Part shown: piece by piece, positions 16,147 through 24,451 of the stretch
Layout: each line of letters begins with the position of its first letter
Numbering within the stretch: the first letter of the stretch is position 1
From: a virus
Strand: one strand, 5' to 3'
DNA length: 37,932 nt
Virus record (IMG/VR): IMGVR_UViG_3300025806_000074
Location: 1 to 37,932 of that record
Translations under genes and position numbers: made by a program
The notes under the pieces: model-generated
The model's database searches: none
The model's input: only the letters and a program-made list of their open reading frames with translations
Told to the model about the DNA's origin: nothing

Positions 16147-16518
16147 ATGTTAGCAAGAACAACATATAATCCCAGAAGGCTTGGGTCAAGACCCAAATAC
16201 GGTAATAAAAAAGTTATTATCAATAATATTAAATTTGATTCTAAGTGGGAATCAGAACGATATTTGTACCTAAAATCCCTTGAACGCGCCAAGACTGTGA
16301 AAGATTTAGAGCTGCAAGTAAGGTTTAATCTGGAGGTAAATGGTCAAAAGATCTGTGCTTACATAGCCGACTTTAGATACAAAAGACAAAATCCAGAGGG
16401 TGATTGGAAAGAAATTATTGAAGATGCCAAAGGCGTAGAAACCCCTGAATTTAAACTAAAAAAGAAGCTTATGAAGGCGTGTCTTGGCATAGAAATATAC
16501 TTATCTAAAAAAAAGTAG
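16147..16518 (+). CDS. DUF1064 family protein, predicted PD-(D/E)XK nuclease
   Basis: A 123-residue protein of the usual family length. The N-terminus has RPKYGNKKVIINNIKFDSKW, then ESERYLYLKSLE. The middle has LELQVRFNLEVNG and AYIADFRYK, and then IIEDAKGVETPEFKLKKKLM. The pattern 'E...(x)ADF.Y.......EDxKG...TxxFxxKxK' fits the DUF1064 family. That family is thought to be related to restriction-endonuclease-like or T7 endonuclease I-like folds, with active-site Asp, Glu/Asp and Lys in ADF and EDAKG. In phages it probably processes branched DNA. Position at the start of the replication module supports this. The enzymatic role is inferred. Confidence 0.8.
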   Translation: MLARTTYNPRRLGSRPKYGNKKVIINNIKFDSKWESERYLYLKSLERAKTVKDLELQVRFNLEVNGQKICAYIADFRYKRQNPEGDWKEIIEDAKGVETPEFKLKKKLMKACLGIEIYLSKKK

Positions 16519-16548
16519 TTGACATAATAAATTAATCGGTCATATTTT
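16519..16548 (+). promoter_or_regulatory. Sigma70-like promoter for the recombination/replication operon
   Basis: TTGACA (16519-16524) is a perfect -35 hexamer, followed after 17-18 nt by an AT-rich -10 candidate (ATATTT at 16542 or TATTTT at 16543). It lies in the 69-nt gap before the gene at 16588, which has AAGAAAGGG as ribosome binding site. Confidence 0.55.
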
Positions 16549-16587
16549 AACGTTCTAGCAGACTTAACAAACCAAGAAAGGGTTAAA

Positions 16588-16986
16588 ATGTCAAACATTG
16601 ATTTATTTACTCGTCGTGACGAGCTGTCTCAACAAATCCGTTTGTTGAAAGTTGAGGTAAAAGATATTGATGAAAAGTTGTCAGAATCTTATTTGCCGAT
16701 TGCACGACAAAAATTAAGTGAACTTGGAAAGGACTTTGGTACAACTAGTGTTTTAGTTGATAACATGAAGTTCAAAGTAAAAGTTAACAAGAAAGTTACT
16801 TGGGATCAGGAGGCTTTGAAAGAAGTCTTCATCAATATGTCTCCTGAGAACGCAAATCATTACGCAAAAATTACTTACCATGTTGAGGAGACTAAATATA
16901 GTGCTTCTCCTCCAGATGTGCGTGATCAATTGCAATCTTGCAGAACCACTGAGATTGGTTCTTTTAAAGTAGAATTGGAGAATTAG
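16588..16986 (+). CDS. Conserved phage protein preceding the Sak4 ATPase, unknown
   Basis: A 132-residue protein with an N-terminal coiled coil (about residues 8-45, RRDELSQQIRLLKVEVKDID) and a C-terminal beta-rich domain containing KFKVKVNKKVTWDQEALK and ITYHVEETKYSA. It ends 1 nt before the ATPase gene. I recall comparable small proteins beside phage recombination ATPases; a role as a cofactor in recombination is guesswork. There is no nuclease or zinc motif. Confidence 0.7.
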   Translation: MSNIDLFTRRDELSQQIRLLKVEVKDIDEKLSESYLPIARQKLSELGKDFGTTSVLVDNMKFKVKVNKKVTWDQEALKEVFINMSPENANHYAKITYHVEETKYSASPPDVRDQLQSCRTTEIGSFKVELEN

Positions 16987-16987
16987 A

Positions 16988-17848
16988 ATGGGATTAAATA
17001 TTATAACTGCCGATCAACGTATGGCAGAAAAAAGAGGTCATAAGATTGTTGTGTGTGGTCCTAGCGGAGTTGGTAAAACAACTCTTGCTAGAACATTAGA
17101 CTACGATAGCACGTTGTTCTTTGATCTCGAAGCTGGAGATGCAGCTATTGAAGGTTGGCCTGTCGATGTTATCAGACCTAAAACCTGGGGGGAGTGTCGA
17201 GACTTTGCGTGTTTTTTGGGTGGTCCTAATCCGTCACTGGCAGAAGACCAGCCATACGGTAAATCACACTTTGATTATGTTTCGTCTATCTACGGTGAGC
17301 GTGAAGAAGTAATGAACAAGTATGATACTTTGTTTATTGATTCTATCACGGTTGCCGGACGCTTATGCTTTCAATGGTGTCAACAACAGCCAGAAAGCAG
17401 ATCAGATCGTACAGGCAAGTTAGATACAAGATCAGCCTACGGTTTACATGGTCGTGAGATGATGGCTTGGCTGACACATATACAGCACATTCGAGAGAAG
17501 AACGTAATCTTTGTTGGTATCTTAGATGAAACAACTGATGATTATAATCGTAAGCAATATGCTTTACAAATTGAAGGCTCGAAGACAGGTCGTGAATTGC
17601 CAGGCATTGTGGATGAGATTATCACCATGTCTATTTTAACTGGCGAGAATGGACCCTACAGGGCTTTTGTGTGTCAGGCATTAAATGAGTGGGGTTATCC
17701 AGCTAAGGATCGCTCTGGTCGTCTTGACGTGCTTGAAGAGCCACACTTGGGTAAACTTATTTCTAAAATGGGGAGCGGCAAACCCCAACCAACTGTTTTT
17801 GTCGATCCTAAAACACAAACACCAAAAGAGGAGGTGAACAATGATTAA
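16988..17848 (+). CDS. Sak4-like RecA-fold ATPase (AAA_24), single-strand annealing/recombination
   Basis: A 286-residue protein with Walker A GPSGVGKTT at residues 24-32 and a hydrophobic strand ending in Asp (YDTLFIDSIT, about residue 115), consistent with Walker B. RELPGIVDEIITMSI in the later part is typical of this family. It matches Sak4-type phage proteins: short RecA-like core ATPases that pair with an SSB-like protein to anneal or recombine single strands. It overlaps the downstream SSB-like gene by 8 nt, exactly the expected pairing. It probably acts in recombination-dependent replication and double-strand-break repair. Confidence 0.85.
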   Translation: MGLNIITADQRMAEKRGHKIVVCGPSGVGKTTLARTLDYDSTLFFDLEAGDAAIEGWPVDVIRPKTWGECRDFACFLGGPNPSLAEDQPYGKSHFDYVSSIYGEREEVMNKYDTLFIDSITVAGRLCFQWCQQQPESRSDRTGKLDTRSAYGLHGREMMAWLTHIQHIREKNVIFVGILDETTDDYNRKQYALQIEGSKTGRELPGIVDEIITMSILTGENGPYRAFVCQALNEWGYPAKDRSGRLDVLEEPHLGKLISKMGSGKPQPTVFVDPKTQTPKEEVNND

Positions 17849-18458
17849 TTTAAATGAAGTGCAGCCAGAAACAGGTCAGATGGAAAGAACTTTAATTCCA
17901 CTTGGCACAGTAGCGAGAGCAACTATCTTAGTGAAGATGGGTGAAACATCAATCCCTGAGTTTGGAAACGGTCAGTGGTTTAAAGCATCTCAATCATCAT
18001 CTGCAAAGTGGATGGAACTAGAGTTTACTATTATTGGTGGTCAGTTTGATCGTCGTAAGTTCTGGGATAGGATCTTTGTTGATGGCGATAAGATGGGTCA
18101 GAGTGGTATTCCGTTAGCTAAAGAGATTGGTTTGCGTACTTTGCGTTCAATTATTGAGAGTGCAAATAGTTTAGATCCAGCAGATATGTCTCCAGAAGCT
18201 CAGTCTCGTCGTCAGATTTCTGGCGTAGACGCTTTGACTGGCATGGAGATTTGTGCCAAGGTAGGTATTAAGAAGGGAACAAATGGTTATGATGATCAAA
18301 ACAAGCTCATGGTAGCATTGACACCAAACCAAAAAGAGTTCATTCCTTCAGGTAATTACGCTACTCAGCAGGTGCAACAACCAACGCATCAGCCACAGGC
18401 ACAGGCTCAGACACAACCCACATCGAATGGGCCTGTGCCTAGTTGGGCAAATAAATAA
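17841..18458 (+). CDS. Single-stranded DNA-binding protein-like (Sak4 partner)
   Basis: A 205-residue protein preceded by GAGGAGGTGAACA. The first 125 residues look like an OB-type beta domain with a helical segment (KWMELEFTIIGGQFDRRKFW, then GIPLAKEIGLRTLRSIIE). The C-terminal 45 residues are a disordered Gln/Pro/Thr tail ending PVPSWANK. A globular domain with a flexible Gln-rich tail is the layout of SSBs, and the 8-nt overlap with a Sak4-type ATPase supports the call. It resembles the DUF669-type phage proteins that occupy this position. The acidic SSB tip is not obvious here. Confidence 0.65.
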   Translation: MINLNEVQPETGQMERTLIPLGTVARATILVKMGETSIPEFGNGQWFKASQSSSAKWMELEFTIIGGQFDRRKFWDRIFVDGDKMGQSGIPLAKEIGLRTLRSIIESANSLDPADMSPEAQSRRQISGVDALTGMEICAKVGIKKGTNGYDDQNKLMVALTPNQKEFIPSGNYATQQVQQPTHQPQAQAQTQPTSNGPVPSWANK

Positions 18459-18459
18459 T

Positions 18460-18541
18460 CTAGCGGCAGGACTCTTGGTTGTCTGCTAGAAACACGGAAC
18501 GGGGGGCCGTGAGCCGCTAACCCCCCAACTTTCTAGTAGCG
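18460..18541 (+). ncRNA. Structured intergenic RNA candidate, nested double pseudoknot
   Basis: The gap between the SSB-like and helicase genes can form four pairings at once. P1 is TAGCGGC (18461-18467) with GCCGCTA (18513-18519), 7 of 7. P2 is CTGCTAGAAA (18483-18492) with TTTCTAGTAG (18530-18539), 10 bp with one G-U. P3 is CACGG (18493-18497) with CCGTG (18507-18511). A GGGGGG loop (18501-18506) can pair with CCCCCC (18521-18526). The order P1-P2-P3-P3'-P1'-P2' is the HDV-type nested pseudoknot. An alternative fold exists with CTAGC (18460-18464)/GCTAG (18485-18489) and CGCTA (18515-18519)/TAGCG (18537-18541) hairpins. The helicase ribosome binding site (AAGGA, 18543-18547) follows immediately, so translational control is plausible. 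Confidence 0.6.
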
Positions 18542-18553
18542 TAAGGAAATCAA

Positions 18554-20221
18554 ATGTTATTAAGACCCTATCAAGAGGTCGCTGTGTCAGATGCGTCAAC
18601 AGCCTTAGACAAACACAGCAACACAATCGTAGTAGCGCCCACAGGGGCTGGAAAAACTATTATGATGTCTGCCTTGATTGGTAAGAGGCATAAAGAAGGA
18701 AAGCGTGTCCTGGTTCTACAGCATAGAGATGAGCTGGTAGAACAAAACAGCATTAAATTTAATAAAGTAAATCCATACATTACCACCAGTATTGTTAATG
18801 GTACGATAAAACACTGGGAAGGTGATGCAGTCTTTTCTATGGTTCAAACCATGTCAAGGGATGCCAACTTACGAAACCGACCTAAATTTGATATGGTTGT
18901 CATAGACGAGAGCCACCATGTTGCAGCAAGAACATACCAAAAGATAATTGATGCAGTTCGAGAAGACAACGAAAACGCTGAAATTGTGGGCTTTACAGCC
19001 ACTCCTAACCGTGGAGATAGGAAAGGGTTAAAGAGTGTCTTTAACAACTGCTCACATCAGATTGAATTAACTACATTAATTCGTGAAGGGTTTTTAGTTA
19101 AGCCAGTTGCCTACGTTATTGACGTTGGTGTGCAGAGCCAATTAGGAGAAGTCAGGCGACTTGCTAATGATTTTGACATGGAACAAGTTGAAGCGATTAT
19201 GAACCGCACCATTATTAATGAGCGTGTTGTTAAAGAATGGTTAGAAAAGGCTTCAGATAGGAAGACCGTTGTATTTTGTTCTACTATTCGCCATGCAAAT
19301 GATTTGCTTGATGAGTTCATTGCTAATGATATTAATGCAGAAATTGTAACTGGAGAAACGCCATCTGATGAACGTGCGGATATTTTGCACAGTTTAGAGT
19401 TTGGTCATGTTCAAGTTGTCATCAACGTAGCTGTTTTAACTGAAGGCTTTGACGCTCCACCTGTTTCGTGCATTGTGCTTACAAGACCATGCTCATACAA
19501 ATCCACAATGGTGCAGATGATTGGTCGAGGTCTGCGTATCATTGACCAAGAGGTACATCCTGGACTAATTAAAAAGGATTGCATTGTTTTAGACTTTGGC
19601 ACCAGTATTTTAACGCATGGTGCTTTGGATGAGAATGTAAACTTAGATGGCGCTCCAGAAAACCCTAATGCAGTTGGTATAGATAAGCAGTGTCCAGAGT
19701 GCGATTTTATTATTCCAGCCAACTCAAGAGTATGTCCTAACTGTGGTCATGGTTTTGAGGGCATTGCCAAGTCTGAGCTATCTGACTTCTCATTAACAGA
19801 ATACGATCTTATGCAGCTATCTCCGTTTAGGTGGCTGGACATCTTTGGAAATGGCTCTTGTATGATGGCTACAGGCTTTCAAGGTTTTGGTATTGTCGCA
19901 ACAATAGATGATACCTCAGTAGCCATTGTTAAGTCTAAGCATGGTAAGTTGAGAGCAGTTTCCATTGGCGCTCGTGTTCAGGCAACATCTGCAGCGGATG
20001 ATTTTCTTCGAGAGATCGAAGATGGTAATGCAGCTAACAAAACAAAAAGGTGGCTTTCACAAAATCCATCTGCTTTACAGTTGCAACATTTAAAATCAAA
20101 TGGCGTTACTGTTAGCCCAATGGATTTCTCCTGGGATAAGTATAAGGCTGCTTGTTGGTTAAGTTATCTTTGGAACAAAAATGACATTGATAGAATGGTG
20201 GAGGAAATAAATTATGAATAG
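18554..20221 (+). CDS. SF2 DEAD/DEAH-type helicase with zinc finger
   Basis: A 555-residue protein. RPYQ at residues 4-7 (Q-motif-like), Walker A APTGAGKT at 28-35, motif II DESHH near residue 117, motif III GFTATP, and a C-terminal helicase domain with VVINVAVLTEGFDAP and motif VI MIGRGLRI make this a superfamily-2 helicase of the DEAD/RecG/UvsW-like class. A four-cysteine zinc finger follows (CPECDFIIPANSRVCPNCG, about residues 379-397), then an extra C-terminal domain of about 150 residues. It likely unwinds or remodels branched DNA during replication and recombination. It is preceded by the structured intergenic element and overlaps the next gene by 8 nt. Confidence 0.9.
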   Translation: MLLRPYQEVAVSDASTALDKHSNTIVVAPTGAGKTIMMSALIGKRHKEGKRVLVLQHRDELVEQNSIKFNKVNPYITTSIVNGTIKHWEGDAVFSMVQTMSRDANLRNRPKFDMVVIDESHHVAARTYQKIIDAVREDNENAEIVGFTATPNRGDRKGLKSVFNNCSHQIELTTLIREGFLVKPVAYVIDVGVQSQLGEVRRLANDFDMEQVEAIMNRTIINERVVKEWLEKASDRKTVVFCSTIRHANDLLDEFIANDINAEIVTGETPSDERADILHSLEFGHVQVVINVAVLTEGFDAPPVSCIVLTRPCSYKSTMVQMIGRGLRIIDQEVHPGLIKKDCIVLDFGTSILTHGALDENVNLDGAPENPNAVGIDKQCPECDFIIPANSRVCPNCGHGFEGIAKSELSDFSLTEYDLMQLSPFRWLDIFGNGSCMMATGFQGFGIVATIDDTSVAIVKSKHGKLRAVSIGARVQATSAADDFLREIEDGNAANKTKRWLSQNPSALQLQHLKSNGVTVSPMDFSWDKYKAACWLSYLWNKNDIDRMVEEINYE

Positions 20222-20501
20222 AAATGATTTAATTAATTCAGCTAAAGAATTAGTTAATGGTGATAGAGCTGAAGTATATGGTGACGCAAAGATTAACCAT
20301 GAGCGCATCGCTAGTGGTTGGAATATTATCGCTCAAGCAGCAATGAAAAATCAGGGTGATTTGACACCAGCGCATATTACGTTGATGATGGATTGGACAA
20401 AGACCTGTAGATTATTAGAAACTATGGATCACAGAGATTCTTGGATAGATAAGATAGGCTATGCAAGTTTAGGTGGGGAAATGGCAACGAAGGAAGAGTA
20501 A
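20214..20501 (+). CDS. DUF6378 domain protein
   Basis: A 95-residue protein preceded by GGTGGAGGAAATAAATT, with its ATG inside the helicase gene (8-nt overlap). NGDRAEVYGDAKINHERIA and the C-terminal DSWIDKIGYASLGGEMA are the characteristic ends of DUF6378, a short helical phage family common in replication modules whose function is unknown. The spacing between the two motifs matches my recollection of the family. The stop and the next start share one base. Confidence 0.8.
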   Translation: MNRNDLINSAKELVNGDRAEVYGDAKINHERIASGWNIIAQAAMKNQGDLTPAHITLMMDWTKTCRLLETMDHRDSWIDKIGYASLGGEMATKEE

Positions 20502-20824
20502 TGCCAAGATTTGAAATGTCTATATTACTTGCGTTGGAGAACAAAGTTGGGGAGGTTAGCACAGAAGAATATGATATGATTTGTTGGGCTGATAACCCTA
20601 GTGATGACGTGCAAGTGCATAAGACAGCCACTGAAATCATAGATGATCATACAGATAATTTAATTTCTTTAGATCAAGTAGTTTTGTTTGGTATAGCCTA
20701 CATAAGAATGAAACCAGACAAAGTAATGAACCTACTTTTTGAAAACCATGAGGTTGATAAGAGTAAAATAAAAAGAGTTATGGATTTGTATAGCCATGAT
20801 TCTGAAAATAAAAAAATACATTGA
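20501..20824 (+). CDS. Small acidic protein, unknown
   Basis: A 107-residue mostly helical protein that starts on the last base of the previous stop (TAATG), so it is translationally coupled. It shows no signal peptide, metal site or nucleotide-binding motif. The C-terminus is Lys/Asp/His-rich. It is part of the replication operon. I do not recognise the family. Confidence 0.65.
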   Translation: MPRFEMSILLALENKVGEVSTEEYDMICWADNPSDDVQVHKTATEIIDDHTDNLISLDQVVLFGIAYIRMKPDKVMNLLFENHEVDKSKIKRVMDLYSHDSENKKIH

Positions 20825-20833
20825 GGGAGAGAT

Positions 20834-21055
20834 ATGTATCCAGATTCAAGAAAACCTATGGAAGAGGTCACACTAATCTTTAAAGCCATTGGATGGGAAA
20901 AAAGATTATGTGATTTAACAGAGCAACAAGTTCAGGCATTAATTTTTGGGTTGCAAAACGCTGAAAAAATAGAAGAGGAGATAAATATTGGAAAACTCGA
21001 AGACACCTACTATGAGTCAACTGGCGTCACCGCAACAACCAGTATCCCCTTTTAA
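20834..21055 (+). CDS. Small helical protein, unknown
   Basis: A 73-residue protein preceded by GAGGGAGAGAT. Residues 5-50 form a helix-rich domain (EEVTLIFKAIGWEKRL, LTEQQVQALIFGLQNA). Its last 68 nt overlap the start of the following nuclease gene in another frame, an unusually long overlap for this window. The sequence has the look of a small DNA-metabolism accessory protein, but nothing diagnostic. Confidence 0.6.
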   Translation: MYPDSRKPMEEVTLIFKAIGWEKRLCDLTEQQVQALIFGLQNAEKIEEEINIGKLEDTYYESTGVTATTSIPF

Positions 21056-21764
21056 GAATATTACTGATCACATTGAGTTTGCAGTTGATGAAGCAATAGT
21101 TGACTTTAATAGTAAGAAGCCAAAAAGAAAATATATAGGTGCTTCTTCTATAGGCGAAGAGTGTTCGAGAAAAATTCAATACAGGTTTATGGGCTATCCG
21201 TCTGACAAAGAAAAAGAGTTTAGTGCAAGAACACTGCGTATATTTCAGTTTGGACATGAGATTGAGGATTACGCTGCAAAGTGGTTAAGAGATGCAAAGT
21301 TTGATTTAAGAACAGAAGATACCAATGGTAAGCAGTTTGGTTTTTCAATAGCTGATGATCAAATAAAAGGTCATATAGATGGCGTTATCTGCGATGGTCC
21401 GGTATCTATGAACTATCCGTTCTTATGGGAAAACAAATCAGCAAACGACAGAAAGTTTAAAGAGTTTGTTAAGGTTGGCGTTGCAAAGGCCAACAAGGTT
21501 TATGCAACTCAAATAGCTTTATACCAGGCGTATATGGAACTAGAGGACAACCCATGTTTGTTTACGGTTGTTAATAAAAACACGAGCGAGATTTATTATG
21601 AATTGGTTCCGTTTGATAAGCATCTCGCTCAATCCGCAAGTGACAAAGCAGTAAATATCTTGACTGCTATTAAATCAGGTGACACTCTGCCACGCATCGC
21701 ACAAAGTAAAGATTTCTTTTTGTGCAGGTTCTGTGATTTTCAGAATTCTTGCTGGGAGCAATAA
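20988..21764 (+). CDS. PD-(D/E)XK exonuclease, Cas4/RecB-like with Fe-S cluster motif
   Basis: The start is TTG at 20988 because GAGGAG lies 7 nt upstream; the first in-frame ATG at 21012 lacks such a site. The protein is 258 residues. GASSIGEECSRKIQYRFMG carries the first Cys (about residue 59), GHIDGV the active-site Asp, and LWENKSAN the Glu-x-Lys. The C-terminus LCRFCDFQNSCW supplies the C-x2-C-x5-C that with the first Cys completes the 4Fe-4S arrangement of Cas4, AddB and related nucleases. It probably resects DNA ends for the Sak4/SSB recombination system. It overlaps the preceding gene by 68 nt. Confidence 0.85.
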   Translation: MENSKTPTMSQLASPQQPVSPFKNITDHIEFAVDEAIVDFNSKKPKRKYIGASSIGEECSRKIQYRFMGYPSDKEKEFSARTLRIFQFGHEIEDYAAKWLRDAKFDLRTEDTNGKQFGFSIADDQIKGHIDGVICDGPVSMNYPFLWENKSANDRKFKEFVKVGVAKANKVYATQIALYQAYMELEDNPCLFTVVNKNTSEIYYELVPFDKHLAQSASDKAVNILTAIKSGDTLPRIAQSKDFFLCRFCDFQNSCWEQ

Positions 21765-21793
21765 AGTAAAAATATAAACGTGGGTGGAAAACA

Positions 21794-23986
21794 ATGGGCG
21801 TACTTAGAATTGGTAATACAAAATCAAAAAATCTAGCAGACGATATTAGTGAAAAAGTTCCAAAATCAGTACAACTTCAAGCGTTGGTAGATACATATCC
21901 AAATGGGATAATGAGAGGCACACAGTTTGAAATTGGTTCTTTAGATGGAGAAAAGGGAAAATCATTAAAGATATCTGTTGATGCAAATAGATCTGATTTC
22001 ATGCAAGGTATGGATTTCAGCACCCACGAGGGCGTTGGCGGTATCACAAAGATTATGATGGAAGGCAGAGGCATGACGCTGCAAGACGTGTCTGAATACT
22101 TTGCTGATTATTTAGGTCCAGATTTTCGCCCACGACCACCAGAAAACCCTGTCAATCTTAATCTTAACCAAGAAAGCCCAAAGCCTCAAAAGATGCAGAT
22201 TGATATTAATACACCGCATGATGGTGAACACGTTTACGAATCTAGTGAAGGTGAGATTATATGTCTTGTACGGCGTTACATATCTAGGAGCGAAGATGGA
22301 GAGGTTCTTCGAGGTAATGATGGCAAGGCTAAAAAAGAATTCCGTCAGTTCTCTGGCAACAGCACGTTTCCTAAAATGCCAGACACAAGACCTTTATACA
22401 ACATACCAGGCATCTTGGAAGCCGAGCGCATCATATGGGTTGAAGGTGAGAAATGTGCAGACGATCTAAACTCTTTGGGTCATACAGCTACCTGTCATTT
22501 AGGGGGCGCTGGTATGCTTTCTGTTAGATCTGCACCTAGCTATGATTTCTCTCCGTTACAGGGCAAGCAAGTCATTCTATGGCCTGATAACGATAGCGCA
22601 GGGGTCAAAGTAGCAAAGTTAGTGCAAGACCTAGCAACGAAGGCTGGAGCCACCTCTGTCACAATGCTAACGCCTCCAAGGGGCAAGCCAGAAAAATGGG
22701 ATGCCTCTGATGCTATCTCTGAGGGTTTTGATGTAAATAACTTCTTAAATGCACCACAGCATAAAACAAAACAAAACATATCATTGCGTGATGAAAGTTT
22801 ACTTGTCTCCAATATGTTTGTTGGCTCTGCTCCAGAGCAAAGGTTTTTAATTGCAGATACAATACCTCTTGGCGTTCCAGTTGTGTTTGCAGCGGCTGGT
22901 GACAGTGGTAAGGGTATGATGACGTTAGATCTCGCAATGAAGGTTGCATCTGGTGAATCAATGCAGAGTTCTTTTGGTGGCTTTGTAGCTAATCATGGCA
23001 ATGTTGTATTGATGTCAGCGGAGGATGATAAGGATGAGCTGCATCGACGTATTGAAAGGCTTGATCCGTTAAACGCTCGAAGTGATTACCAACATGATTT
23101 GCGTGTATTGCCATTGCCAAACTTGGGTGGTGTGTTTCCAATGATGCAAAAGGTAGACAATACATACATTATGGCTCCAGAATTTGAGCGGTTATATGAG
23201 CAAATACTTGAGATAGATAACCTGGCTTTGTTTGTTGCAGATCCGATGGCATCGTTTGTTCATGCAGACATCAATGCTGACCCAGCGGCAGGAGCTGCAT
23301 TTATGGGTATGCTTGCACAGTTAGCTACAGAAACTGGTGCGACTGTCATGGTAAACCACCACATGGCTAAGATTAGAGACAACGACGTGATTACAACGCC
23401 TGAACAGGCTCGTAACCTAATTAGAGGTACATCAGCGATTGTAGATGGTGTGCGCTCTGCATTTAGCGTCTGGCAAGTAGACGAGAAAATGGGGCGTCAG
23501 CGGTGTAAAGACCTAGGTGTTACATATACTCGTAATTCTGTCTTTGATGGTGCTGTGGTTAAATCTAATGGCCCTGCAAACAGAGAAATCAGACACTTTA
23601 TAAGGAATCAAAGCAGTGGCCTTCTTGAAGATAGGTCCGTGGACATTAGAAACTTAGCTCTCTCTACAACAGTGCGACTAAGGCTTGAGTATATGTATGA
23701 GTTTATTTCTATGTGCGAGGAACATGGAATGGCGATAACCAAAGGCGGTAGTGATGATGGAGCCTATGAAGCAATCCGTGTTAGTTCTTCCACAGAGCCA
23801 TGCGTCTTAGCGCTCAAAGAAGTTAGTTCATCTACTATAAAGAACACAATTACAGCTCTACAAGAAGAAGGTCGCATTGATACTTACAAATTGTCTCAGA
23901 CTGGTCCTAAAAAATGGTTAGGAACTAAGATTGGTGTTATGTCTCAGGGTATCTACGAGGCTAGAACTGCAAGAGAAAATCATTGA
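21794..23986 (+). CDS. TOPRIM primase-like/RepA-type replicative helicase fusion
   Basis: A 730-residue protein. The N-terminal 200 residues are a region usual in phage primase-helicases. A TOPRIM domain follows with IIWVEGEKCADDL (about residues 212-224) and ILWPDNDSAG (about residues 258-267). The C-terminal half is a RecA-fold AAA_25/RepA-like hexameric helicase: Walker A AAAGDSGKG near residues 365-373, MSAEDD, LFVADPMASFVH as Walker B, and MVNHHMAK. No obvious N-terminal zinc-binding domain was seen, so primase activity is less certain than helicase activity. This is probably the replicative helicase of the phage. Confidence 0.85.
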   Translation: MGVLRIGNTKSKNLADDISEKVPKSVQLQALVDTYPNGIMRGTQFEIGSLDGEKGKSLKISVDANRSDFMQGMDFSTHEGVGGITKIMMEGRGMTLQDVSEYFADYLGPDFRPRPPENPVNLNLNQESPKPQKMQIDINTPHDGEHVYESSEGEIICLVRRYISRSEDGEVLRGNDGKAKKEFRQFSGNSTFPKMPDTRPLYNIPGILEAERIIWVEGEKCADDLNSLGHTATCHLGGAGMLSVRSAPSYDFSPLQGKQVILWPDNDSAGVKVAKLVQDLATKAGATSVTMLTPPRGKPEKWDASDAISEGFDVNNFLNAPQHKTKQNISLRDESLLVSNMFVGSAPEQRFLIADTIPLGVPVVFAAAGDSGKGMMTLDLAMKVASGESMQSSFGGFVANHGNVVLMSAEDDKDELHRRIERLDPLNARSDYQHDLRVLPLPNLGGVFPMMQKVDNTYIMAPEFERLYEQILEIDNLALFVADPMASFVHADINADPAAGAAFMGMLAQLATETGATVMVNHHMAKIRDNDVITTPEQARNLIRGTSAIVDGVRSAFSVWQVDEKMGRQRCKDLGVTYTRNSVFDGAVVKSNGPANREIRHFIRNQSSGLLEDRSVDIRNLALSTTVRLRLEYMYEFISMCEEHGMAITKGGSDDGAYEAIRVSSSTEPCVLALKEVSSSTIKNTITALQEEGRIDTYKLSQTGPKKWLGTKIGVMSQGIYEARTARENH

Positions 23987-24012
23987 CAACAATGGGAGTA
24001 TGTGTTAATAAT
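23983..24012 (+). promoter_or_regulatory. Sigma70-like promoter overlapping the helicase stop codon
   Basis: TTGACA (23983-23988) contains the TGA stop of the preceding gene. AATAAT (24007-24012) follows after 18 nt and matches five of six -10 positions. ATGGGA (23992-23997) and TCCCAT (24012-24017) form an inverted repeat spanning the -10 region, a possible operator. Confidence 0.6.
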
Positions 24013-24038
24013 CCCATATTAAACGAAAGGAGGTAAAG

Positions 24039-24272
24039 ATGTTAAAAGTATTCGAAACATTAGAAACAAAACCAACGTTAAAACAAGCTCAAGAGATTGT
24101 GGGTGGTCTTGTTGAAATGGTACACTCTCCAAGTGACCCAGATATTCAAGTCTTGGTTAATGAGGAAGGTCTGTTACTTAACCTACCCTGGAACAAAGAA
24201 GCCACAAGATACGCTGAAACTGGTATTGTAGGTAATGCCATTGTTTTAAAGGGTGATGCAAAATGGGACTAA
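24039..24272 (+). CDS. DUF3846 family protein
   Basis: A 77-residue protein preceded by a perfect AAAGGAGG Shine-Dalgarno at 24026-24033, the best in this part of the window. QEIVGGLVEMVHSPSD, LVNEEGLLLNLPWNKEAT and GIVGNAIVLKGDA follow the pattern of DUF3846, a small phage and plasmid family with a beta-rich fold and unknown function. It has its own promoter, so it may be expressed early or strongly. It overlaps the next gene by 10 nt. Confidence 0.75.
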   Translation: MLKVFETLETKPTLKQAQEIVGGLVEMVHSPSDPDIQVLVNEEGLLLNLPWNKEATRYAETGIVGNAIVLKGDAKWD

Positions 24273-24451
24273 AATCATTACATCCGGCGCAAAATGCAGA
24301 GTTAGACTTTTTGCGTCGGGCAGTAGATAGACTACAAGAAGACAAAAACAGAAATGATGAAAATCATAATGTAAGATTACGCCTCTGGGAAGCCAGGGAA
24401 GAATTAGATGACTTTGTTAAAAACCTCAGAAAAGAAGGTTATAACATATAA
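24263..24451 (+). CDS. Small charged helical protein, unknown
   Basis: A 62-residue, highly charged, probably single-helix or coiled-coil protein (LDFLRRAVDRLQEDKNRND). It overlaps the DUF3846 gene by 10 nt. Its TAA is immediately adjacent to the stop codon of the convergent minus-strand gene, with no terminator hairpin between them. Confidence 0.6.
   Translation: MGLKSLHPAQNAELDFLRRAVDRLQEDKNRNDENHNVRLRLWEAREELDDFVKNLRKEGYNI

Noticed and set aside
18460-18541. Identification of the intergenic RNA as an active HDV-like self-cleaving ribozyme
   Set aside because: Topology matches, but the usual G at the first P1 position with its G-U wobble, the pyrimidine-rich L3 and a P4 stem are missing, and the loop pairing has G in L3 rather than C. 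I keep it as a structured RNA of unknown function.
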